32,399 nt of DNA from Verrucomicrobiota bacterium (lineage in GTDB: Bacteria; Chlamydiota; Chlamydiia; Chlamydiales; SM23-39). The stretch lies in the NCBI GenBank assembly GCA_018239895.1, contig JAFEGL010000022.1, positions 1-32,399 of the forward strand, given 5' to 3'. This document shows, piece by piece, positions 1 to 6,255 of the stretch; position 1 is the stretch's first letter; the number at the start of each line of letters is the position of its first letter. The notes beneath the pieces are model-generated. The model was not told the origin of the DNA. It was given only the letters and a program-made list of their open reading frames with translations, and ran no database searches. The position numbers and the translations under genes are program-made.

Positions 1-51
1 TGCGAGGCGCAGCTAATGATAAGCATGATGCAGGGCTCCGCCCCGCACCCC
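1..51 (-). repeat. Dispersed palindromic element, copy R1 (truncated by window edge)
   Basis: The first 51 bases match, in inverted orientation, bases 1568-1618 at 47 of 51 positions. They end in the arm CTCCGCCCCGCACCCC that recurs in copies R2 and R4. The rest of the element would lie to the left of the window. It sits immediately downstream of the methyltransferase stop codon. No coding potential is seen. Confidence 0.85.
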
Positions 52-59
52 AGATTAAA

Positions 60-827
60 TCACGACTGGCATAGGCCGTAGAAGACTTGTCTTTTGAGCG
101 GCAGAGTGCCTTCGATGCAATACTTGCAAGCTTGTTCTAGCGACTCAGAGCGGAGGAGAGCGAGATTTTCAGGCGAGAGCTGCTCGAACTGGGAGCGGAT
201 GCCGTGGCCCCAGAGAGAATCCCACCACTCTTCGGGCGATTTCTTAATGAAGACTTTCGACTCTTCGACAATTCGGATCTGGTTAAAGCCAGAGAGCGTG
301 GAGCTTAAAGCCTCTGCCGAATTGAGCGAGGCGAGTCGGATCTGCTTCGTGCCGCCTAACGCCTCGGCCCGGTCAGCGACCCAGGCATCGAGCGGATTTT
401 TCTCTCCCCAGATAGAGACGGCCAGGCGGCCTGTCGGTTTTAGGACCCGTTTAAACTCGGAGAGGGCGACAGAGAGATGGGGCATGAAGAAGAGGGCGAA
501 CGCGCAAAACACGAGATCGAACGAGCTGTCGGCAAAGATGAGTTTTTCTGCGTCCATTTGATGAAGTTCTGCGTGAGGCATTCTCATCCTTGCAGCCTTC
601 ACCATCTCGGCGCTCAGGTCGATCCCGACTGCCTGCTTCGCAATCTGGGAGACGGGGAGTAGGACGGCCCCTTTGCCGGTTGCGACATCGAGAACTCGAT
701 CGGTGGGCGACACTTGCGCCAGATCGACGAGCCTTTGTCCAAAATAGTCGAAGTAGGGGGACGACTTATCGGCATACAAGGGGGCCGCTGCGTCAAAGGT
801 CTTTTGGACCCATTCTTTATGGGACAT
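60..827 (-). CDS. Class I SAM-dependent methyltransferase (UbiE/Methyltransf_11 type)
   Basis: A 255-residue soluble protein with the Rossmann methyltransferase signature. Motif I is VLDVATGKG at about residues 45-53. An acidic ribose-binding residue follows in GIDLS (about 69-73), then MDAEKL (about 91-96) and a post-IV strand with FKRVLKPTGRLAVSIWG (about 125-141). By family knowledge it transfers a methyl group from S-adenosylmethionine. The substrate cannot be read from sequence; similarity is to the broad UbiE/COQ5-like group acting on small molecules. It is the second gene of a minus-strand pair. Its ATG overlaps the end of the upstream Nudix-MazG gene by 11 nt and has no clear Shine-Dalgarno sequence, so its translation is probably coupled. 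Fold sure, substrate unknown. Confidence 0.82.
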   Translation of the reverse strand: MSHKEWVQKTFDAAAPLYADKSSPYFDYFGQRLVDLAQVSPTDRVLDVATGKGAVLLPVSQIAKQAVGIDLSAEMVKAARMRMPHAELHQMDAEKLIFADSSFDLVFCAFALFFMPHLSVALSEFKRVLKPTGRLAVSIWGEKNPLDAWVADRAEALGGTKQIRLASLNSAEALSSTLSGFNQIRIVEESKVFIKKSPEEWWDSLWGHGIRSQFEQLSPENLALLRSESLEQACKYCIEGTLPLKRQVFYGLCQS

Positions 828-1554
828 ATTCGGTATATTTTAACGCCTTGCCTTTACAAAGGGAAGCGGGATATTTGTTCCCCATCTTTTCAATCTTGCG
901 GAAGGTCGAATCGACGGCGTCGATTCCGAGTTTGTGGCAGAGGTAGAGGAGCGCTTTGTAGAGATCGGCGATCTCGTCGGCCACCTGAGTCTGAGTTTTT
1001 GCATCGAGCCGGTAGCTCTGCTCTTCAGTCAGCCAGCGGAACGGATCGACGAGCTCGCCCATCTCGGCCGCCAGGTCCATGACGATATTTTTGGGGGAGT
1101 GGAACTGTTCCCAGTCCCGATCTCGGTAGAAGGCGAGGAGCCTCAAGAGGAGAATTGCAGGGTCCCTTTTTTCTGATAAAGCTTGGAGCGAAGGGAACAG
1201 GGGAGTGGGAAGCTGGTTCCAGGGGAACCATTGCCACTCTTCACATTTGTGGGGCTCGAGATTTTGCAACGTCCCCTCAAAGCGGGGGACAAAAGCGAAC
1301 AGAGTAATATAGTGCTTTTGATCGATGAGGTTCTCAACCCAAGGACCCAACTGTAAAGAGACAGCTTCGAGGCTGGTCTCCTCTTTTAGTTCGCGCAGAG
1401 CGCATGCCTCGACCGTCTCGCCGAATTCGAGGTGGCCGCCCGGCGGGGCCCATAGCCTTTCGCCGTGGGAATTTTTCCGTTTGCCGAGCAAGACCGACCC
1501 ATCTTGGATGACGATGACCCCAATTCCGACCTTTGGCTTCTCAAGATTTTGCAT
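817..1554 (-). CDS. Nudix hydrolase fused to MazG/DCTPP1-like nucleotide pyrophosphatase
   Basis: A 245-residue protein with two nucleotide-hydrolase domains. Residues 1-135 form a Nudix domain closest in my memory to NUDT15/MutT-like enzymes (GVGVIVI, VLLGKRK, PGGHLEFGET). The Nudix box is complete at 40-62: G40, E46, R54-E55, E58-E59. Residues 147-229 form an all-alpha NTP pyrophosphohydrolase domain resembling human DCTPP1, starting RDWEQFHSPKN. Its metal ligands fit ExxE...ExxD as E164, E167, E194 and D197. Both domains remove damaged or excess dNTPs, giving NMP plus pyrophosphate or phosphate. All catalytic residues are present in both halves, so both are probably active. The ATG at 1554 has AGAGG six bases upstream. 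It is the first gene of a pair with the methyltransferase, and the pair is flanked by inverted repeat copies. Confidence 0.88.
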   Translation of the reverse strand: MQNLEKPKVGIGVIVIQDGSVLLGKRKNSHGERLWAPPGGHLEFGETVEACALRELKEETSLEAVSLQLGPWVENLIDQKHYITLFAFVPRFEGTLQNLEPHKCEEWQWFPWNQLPTPLFPSLQALSEKRDPAILLLRLLAFYRDRDWEQFHSPKNIVMDLAAEMGELVDPFRWLTEEQSYRLDAKTQTQVADEIADLYKALLYLCHKLGIDAVDSTFRKIEKMGNKYPASLCKGKALKYTEYVP

Positions 1555-1567
1555 AACTACCTCTACC

Positions 1568-1702
1568 GGGGTGCGGGGCAGAGCCCTGCATCCTGCCTAT
1601 CATTAGCTGTGCCTCGCAGCGTCATCATGTGAGCCGCGCTTCGCGGCGTATCCTGTTCTCTGGCTTAACCCAAGGAAGATGCAGAGCTTCGCTTCGCACC
1701 CC
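1568..1702 (-). repeat. Dispersed palindromic element, copy R2 (full length, 135 bp)
   Basis: The element begins GGGGTGCGGGGCAGAGCC and ends CTTCGCTTCGCACCCC, so its ends are imperfect inverted repeats. The interior on the minus strand has CCTTGGGTTAAGCCAGAG, then AACAGGATACGCCGCGAAGC, both shared with R4 and, with changes, R7. It fills the gap between the Nudix-MazG gene and the leader of the next gene. No open frame or transposase is present, so it looks like a MITE- or REP-like non-autonomous repeat. Confidence 0.85.
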
Positions 1703-1738
1703 TTTTATTTAAATATAGGATGTGCAATGGAGGAAATA

Positions 1739-1774
1739 ATGGCAATATTCTTTGAGGTGCACATTGAATTCTAA
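1739..1774 (+). CDS. Possible 11-codon leader ORF overlapping the next gene
   Basis: ATG at 1739 follows a strong GGAGG (1729-1733) with five bases between. The frame reads MAIFFEVHIEF and stops at TAA 1772-1774. It overlaps the proposed TTG start (1764) of the next gene in another frame. The strong ribosome binding site ahead of so short a frame suggests a leader peptide or translational coupling device. It could also be chance, since no homology can be judged at this length. Confidence 0.35.
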   Translation: MAIFFEVHIEF

Positions 1775-2096
1775 ACAAATCACAGGGATCGTTCTCGTTC
1801 TAGCTGGCGTGGCGATGCTTCTTACTTCCCAATACATCAAGAGTCAGGTTCTCGAGGGGAAACAGCAAATCTCCAGCGCGCAGAAAAAAGTCGACACAGC
1901 CAATCAGCTCTTCTCGGTCAACCCCGTTTCGAAAGAGGTGGGGAAAGGACTCACTGGCGGAGCTCAGAGAAAGATCGACGAGGGGCGCGGCGAAGTGGCC
2001 CATTATGAGCAGGTGGCCCAAGTCCTCAATATCGGCGGGATCGGGGCGATCATCGTCGGCGGCGTGATCTTTTTGCTCGGCCGCAAGAAAAGATAA
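1764..2096 (+). CDS. Small two-helix membrane protein, function unknown
   Basis: About 110 residues. A hydrophobic helix lies near the N-terminus (ITGIVLVLAGVAMLL) and another at the C-terminus (GGIGAIIVGGVIFLLG), followed by the basic end RKKR. A roughly 60-residue polar, Lys/Gln/Glu-rich stretch between them is probably helical. This predicts a hairpin with both ends on one side of the inner membrane. I chose TTG at 1764 because GAGGTG (1754-1759) lies just upstream at normal spacing; the longer frame from TTG 1752 would place that site inside the gene. Its stop codon is directly followed by the ftsY stop codon on the other strand with no base between. I recognise no family. Confidence 0.7.
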   Translation: MNSKQITGIVLVLAGVAMLLTSQYIKSQVLEGKQQISSAQKKVDTANQLFSVNPVSKEVGKGLTGGAQRKIDEGRGEVAHYEQVAQVLNIGGIGAIIVGGVIFLLGRKKR

Positions 2097-2999
2097 TTAT
2101 TTCAGAAGAGCCGAGACGTAGCTCTCTGAATCGAAGGGGGCCAAATCTTCGGCTCCCTCGCCTGTGCCGACCCAAAGGATCGGAATTTTGAGCTGACTCT
2201 GGATCGCGACGGCGATGCCCCCCTTGGCCGACCCGTCGAGTTTTGTCAAAATGATCCCTGTAATCGGCGTAAACTGGTGGAACGTTTTTGCTTGGTCGAG
2301 GGCGTTTTGGCCGACGGTCGCATCGAGGGCGAGGAGCGTTTCGTGAGGGGAGTCGGGGATCTGCTTCTGGCAGACTCTGCGCACTTTGGCGAGTTCGTTC
2401 ATTAAGTCGGTTTTTGTTTGGAGCCTTCCCGCTGTGTCGATGAGGACAATATCGACGCCTCGGGCTTGGGCCGCTTGGAGAGCGTCGAAGGCGACAGCCG
2501 AGGGATCGCTCTTTGGCTGCGCTTTGATGATGTCGACGCCGACCCGATTCGCCCAAGTCTCCAATTGTTCAACAGCCGCCGCGCGGAACGTATCCCCTGC
2601 GGCAATGAGGACTTTTTTCCCTTCCGATCGGTAGTGGGAGGCGAGCTTAGCGAGACTCGTCGTCTTGCCGCTCCCGTTGACGCCGACCATCAAGATGACG
2701 TGGGGTTTTTTGGACGATGAGGAGACGTGGGGAGATCCGAGCATCGCGAGGAGCTCGCTCTTGACAAAGCTCAAAATCTCATCGCTTGTTAAATCCTTCT
2801 TTTTTCTCGAGAGCTGCCTGATTTTGTCGACGAGTTCAGCTGCGGTTGCCGCGCCGAGGTCGGCCTCGTAAAAGAGCCTTTCCAGTTCGTCGAATGCCCT
2901 TTCGTCGGCTCCTCTGGAAAAGAGGTCCTTGATCTTTTGACCAAGGAACGACTTCATCTTGGCGAATGGGGCAGCTAGCTTCTTGAAGAATCCAAACAT
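2097..2999 (-). CDS. ftsY: Signal recognition particle receptor FtsY
   Basis: A 300-residue SRP-type GTPase that docks SRP-ribosome-nascent chain complexes at the inner membrane and passes them to SecYEG. It has a short N-terminal amphipathic start, an N domain of helices (about 20-90) and a G domain. The G motifs are visible: GVNGSGKTT (106-114), DTFRAAA (136-142), DTAGR (188-192), TKLDGSAKGG and GTGEGAEDL near the C-terminus. There is no long acidic A domain, so this is a short form like that of many non-enteric bacteria. It is divergent from sucC, a neighbourhood also known in Chlamydia. It converges on the small membrane protein gene with abutting stop codons and no terminator. Confidence 0.98.
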   Translation of the reverse strand: MFGFFKKLAAPFAKMKSFLGQKIKDLFSRGADERAFDELERLFYEADLGAATAAELVDKIRQLSRKKKDLTSDEILSFVKSELLAMLGSPHVSSSSKKPHVILMVGVNGSGKTTSLAKLASHYRSEGKKVLIAAGDTFRAAAVEQLETWANRVGVDIIKAQPKSDPSAVAFDALQAAQARGVDIVLIDTAGRLQTKTDLMNELAKVRRVCQKQIPDSPHETLLALDATVGQNALDQAKTFHQFTPITGIILTKLDGSAKGGIAVAIQSQLKIPILWVGTGEGAEDLAPFDSESYVSALLK

Positions 3000-3013
3000 T
3001 GTTTTTAAAGCAG

Positions 3014-3044
3014 TTGATCGAAATCATATTCTACCACATATAGA
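3014..3044 (+). promoter_or_regulatory. Possible sigma70-type promoter for sucC
   Basis: TTGATC (3014-3019) and TATAGA (3039-3044) are separated by 19 bp, inside the 73-bp gap between divergent ftsY and sucC. The spacing is slightly long, so this is a weak call. Confidence 0.35.
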
Positions 3045-3072
3045 ATTTCAGAAGAAAGGGAAGACCTGTCCG

Positions 3073-4239
3073 ATGAATTTACACGAATATCAAGCGAAGA
3101 AAATTTTGAAAAAATATGGGATCCCGATCCCCCCATTTGGGGTCGCCTCGAGCGTTGAAGAGGCGATGAGGGTTGCCCATGAGCTCCACCTCGTCCAAGC
3201 GGTTGTGAAAATCCAGGTCCACGCAGGAGGAAGAGGGAAGGCGGGCGGCGTCAAATTCGCCAAAGCGCAAAATCAGATCGCCGAGATCGCGAAAGCGCTC
3301 ATCGGGATGAAGATGGTGAATGAGCAGACAGGACCCGAAGGGGTCGTAGCGCATCAGGTTTTGATCTCTTCGCCGATCGACATCGCCAAGGAATATTACA
3401 TCGGCGCCGTGATGGACCGGAATCGGGCCGTCCCCATCTTGATTGCATCGCCCGAGGGGGGGATGGAGATCGAAGAGATCGCCCACAAGATGCCCGATAA
3501 GATTTTGAAGATGCCGTTCTCATCGGACGGAAAGCTCAAATCGTACCAGATTCTCCGTTTGACAAAGTTCATGGGATGGACCGGCGAGATGGCCAAGAAA
3601 GGAGCTTTCATTGCGCAAGAATTGGCCCGCTGCTTCATCGAGACCGACGCCTCCCTTCTCGAGATCAACCCGCTCGTCCAAACGCCAGAAGGGGAGATCG
3701 TCGCGCTCGATGCGAAGCTCGCGATCGATGACAATGCGCTCTTCCGCCAACCGGAGATCGCTTCGTTCTACGATCCGACCCAAGTTTCGCCGCAAGAAGC
3801 GGCCGCAAAAGAGTTCGATCTCGCCTACATCGCCATGCATGGAGACATCGGCTGCATGGTGAATGGAGCGGGGCTCGCCATGGCGACGATGGACATCATC
3901 CAGCTCCACGGAAGCTCTCCCGCCAATTTTCTCGATGTGGGCGGCGGCGCCTCGAAAGAGAAAGTTGCCGAGGGGTTTCGGATCATCCTTTCCGATCCAA
4001 AAGTGAAAGCAGTCTTGGTTAACATTTTTGGCGGCATCATGAATTGCGCGACGCTCGCCGAAGGGGTGATCCATGCGGCCAAAGAGTTGAAAATCTCTGT
4101 GCCGATCGTCGTCCGGATGGAAGGGACGAATGTCGATGAGGGGAAGAGGCTTTTTCGAGAGAGCCACCTGAAAATCACCACCGCCGAGAATTTAGAGCAG
4201 GCGGCGAAACTGGCCGTTCACGCATCGAGGGGGAAATAA
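3073..4239 (+). CDS. sucC: Succinyl-CoA synthetase (ADP-forming) beta subunit
   Basis: 388 residues, the same length as the E. coli protein. With SucD it interconverts succinyl-CoA and succinate plus ATP or GTP in the TCA cycle. It opens with the canonical [12 protein letters not shown]. The ATP-grasp region contains [14 protein letters not shown], and the C-terminal CoA-ligase half contains [22 protein letters not shown] and [10 protein letters not shown]. The frame is open upstream to 2959, but that part overlaps ftsY and lacks family similarity. ATG 3073 gives the family N-terminus and has AAGGGAAG upstream. The sucD ATG follows the stop after one base, so the genes are one operon. Confidence 0.98.
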   Translation: MNLHEYQAKKILKKYGIPIPPFGVASSVEEAMRVAHELHLVQAVVKIQVHAGGRGKAGGVKFAKAQNQIAEIAKALIGMKMVNEQTGPEGVVAHQVLISSPIDIAKEYYIGAVMDRNRAVPILIASPEGGMEIEEIAHKMPDKILKMPFSSDGKLKSYQILRLTKFMGWTGEMAKKGAFIAQELARCFIETDASLLEINPLVQTPEGEIVALDAKLAIDDNALFRQPEIASFYDPTQVSPQEAAAKEFDLAYIAMHGDIGCMVNGAGLAMATMDIIQLHGSSPANFLDVGGGASKEKVAEGFRIILSDPKVKAVLVNIFGGIMNCATLAEGVIHAAKELKISVPIVVRMEGTNVDEGKRLFRESHLKITTAENLEQAAKLAVHASRGK

Positions 4240-4240
4240 G

Positions 4241-5119
4241 ATGGCGATCTTAGTGAACAAAAAGACAAGAGTCATCGTCCAGGGGATCTCTGGAAAAGCG
4301 GGGAAATTCCACGCAGAGCAGTGTCTTGCCTACGGAACCCATGTCGTCGGCGGCGTAACGCCCGGAAAGGGGGGCCAGGAGATCCTCGGCCTGCCTGTCT
4401 TCGACACCGTGTGGGAAGCGAAACAGAAAGTCCATCCCGATGCGACGCTCATTTTCGTCCCAGCGCCGTTTGCGGCCGATGCGATTTTGGAAGCGGAAGA
4501 CGCTGGCATTCCTCTCATCGTCTGCATCACGGAAGGGGTGCCGATCCGCGATATGCTCGAAGTGAAAAAGGCGATGGCCGCCTCTAAAACTTCGCGGCTT
4601 ATCGGGCCCAATTGCCCCGGCCTGATCACGCCCGACGAATGCAAGATCGGCATTATGCCTGGATACATCCATAAAAAAGGACCTGTCGGGATCGTCTCCC
4701 GCTCGGGGACTCTAACTTACGAAGCAGTGTGGCAAACGACCCAGCTGGGCCTCGGCCAATCGACTTGCGTCGGCATCGGCGGCGATCCGCTGAATGGAAC
4801 GAATTTCATCGACGTGTTAGCCTTGTTTCAAAACGATCCGGAAACCGAGGCGATTTTGCTCATCGGCGAGATCGGCGGCGACGCCGAAGAAGAGGCGGCC
4901 GCTTGGATTGCCCGCCATTGCAAAAAGCCCGTTGCGGCTTTCGTTGCAGGGGCGACAGCTCCTCCCGGGAAACGGATGGGGCACGCCGGCGCGATTATTT
5001 CGGGCGGTAAGGGGACTGCGGCCCACAAGTTCGAGGCGTTTGAAAAAGCGGGCGTCATCGTGACCCACAGTCCCGCCGAGATGGGGCACGCCGTCAAAAA
5101 AGCGTTGAAACTATGCTGA
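4241..5119 (+). CDS. sucD: Succinyl-CoA synthetase alpha subunit
   Basis: 292 residues, normal for the family. The N-terminal CoA-binding Rossmann domain shows [12 protein letters not shown] and GGVTPGKGG. The phosphorylated active-site His lies in [10 protein letters not shown] as H248. GPNCPGLI and [10 protein letters not shown] are typical alpha-subunit signatures. It partners SucC to make the heteromeric enzyme. The last codons overlap the start of the M50 protease gene by 7 nt (ATGCTGA), so the third gene belongs to the same transcript. Confidence 0.98.
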   Translation: MAILVNKKTRVIVQGISGKAGKFHAEQCLAYGTHVVGGVTPGKGGQEILGLPVFDTVWEAKQKVHPDATLIFVPAPFAADAILEAEDAGIPLIVCITEGVPIRDMLEVKKAMAASKTSRLIGPNCPGLITPDECKIGIMPGYIHKKGPVGIVSRSGTLTYEAVWQTTQLGLGQSTCVGIGGDPLNGTNFIDVLALFQNDPETEAILLIGEIGGDAEEEAAAWIARHCKKPVAAFVAGATAPPGKRMGHAGAIISGGKGTAAHKFEAFEKAGVIVTHSPAEMGHAVKKALKLC

Positions 5120-6255
5120 TCATACCAGGGCGCATTCCGGTCGCGATCCATCCATTCTTCTGGGTTCTGGCCGCCTTCATCGGCTGGCTTTATGGACAAA
5201 GCATTCTCGGAATGTTGATTTGGATTGGGATCATTTTCGTCTCGGTCCTTTTCCATGAGTATGGACACGCGTTGACCGCCGTCGCCTTCAAGCAAAAGGC
5301 GAGAATCCAGCTCGTTGCGCTCGGCGGCCTTACCTCCTACGACGGAGGGCCTCCTCTTAAATTCTGGCAGCAGTTTCTCATCGTCTTCAACGGTCCACTC
5401 TTTGGGTTCATCCTCTGCCTGCTCGCAACTTTGGCGCTCCAATTTCAGCTTCCCCCTCTCATGTACGGCATTTTCAAAGCGACCCAGGTCGCCAATTTCT
5501 TCTGGAGCGTCGTCAACTTGTTCCCCGTGATCCCTCTCGATGGCGGGCAGCTCCTCCGAATCGTTCTTGAAGGATTTTTTGGCGTCAAAGGATTTAAAGC
5601 CTCTCTGATCACAGGAGCAATCCTCTCAGGTACCATCGCTTGCGCGGCCTTCGTAGTCGGCTATTTCATCGCAGGGGCGTTCTTCTTCTTATTTGCTTTT
5701 CAAAGCTTCGATGCCTGGCGCAAATGCCGCCATGCGATTGGCCAAGATAGGGACGAATACATCAAAAATCTGATGCTTCGCGCCGAATCCGCCCTCCAAT
5801 CGGGCCAGCACGACGAGGCCCGCCTCCTTTTCGAAGAGATCCGCGCAAAAGGCTCTGGGGGAATGCTCGCTTTTGCAGCGGCCCAATATCTAGCTTTCCT
5901 AGACATGAAAGACGGTAAAAAAGAGGAGGCGTACCAACTTCTATTGCCGATCAAAGATCAGCTCGCTGAAGAGTCGATCTGTCTCCTCCATCAGCTCGCT
6001 TCCGAGCACGCCAACGACTCCGTCGTGACGGAACTCTCAGCCCGATGCTACCAGTTCGCCCCTTCCCAGGAAGTAGCTCTTAGAAACGCCCGCTCGTTCG
6101 CCCGAATGAAGATGGCCAAGCCGGCCGGCGGCTGGCTCCAGACCGCCTGGCAGCATGGCCCCTTCAACATTGAGAAAGTCATCAGCGAAAGTTCATTCAC
6201 TGAAGTCAAAAACGACCCCACATTCCAAGAGTTCATTCAACCGTTTAAGGATTGA
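5113..6255 (+). CDS. Site-2-protease-like M50 metalloprotease with TPR-like C-terminal region
   Basis: A 380-residue integral membrane protein. Residues 1-195 carry several membrane helices and the zinc motif FHEYGH (H48, E49, H52). The second motif [16 protein letters not shown] supplies the third ligand at D143. Both fit the SpoIVFB-like M50 group that cuts within or near membranes. Residues from about 205 to the end are soluble and helical ([34 protein letters not shown]), resembling tetratricopeptide repeats, probably a substrate-docking domain in the cytosol. Its ATG overlaps sucD by 7 nt, so it is translated from the sucCD transcript. Its 3' end overlaps the opposing 865-aa gene by 11 bp. 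Substrate unknown; a role in regulated intramembrane proteolysis with HtrA is only a guess. Confidence 0.92.
   Translation: MLIIPGRIPVAIHPFFWVLAAFIGWLYGQSILGMLIWIGIIFVSVLFHEYGHALTAVAFKQKARIQLVALGGLTSYDGGPPLKFWQQFLIVFNGPLFGFILCLLATLALQFQLPPLMYGIFKATQVANFFWSVVNLFPVIPLDGGQLLRIVLEGFFGVKGFKASLITGAILSGTIACAAFVVGYFIAGAFFFLFAFQSFDAWRKCRHAIGQDRDEYIKNLMLRAESALQSGQHDEARLLFEEIRAKGSGGMLAFAAAQYLAFLDMKDGKKEEAYQLLLPIKDQLAEESICLLHQLASEHANDSVVTELSARCYQFAPSQEVALRNARSFARMKMAKPAGGWLQTAWQHGPFNIEKVISESSFTEVKNDPTFQEFIQPFKD

Noticed and set aside
2959..3072. Longer N-terminus for sucC
   Set aside because: This part overlaps ftsY and its leader, and the family N-terminus [10 protein letters not shown] begins exactly at 3073.
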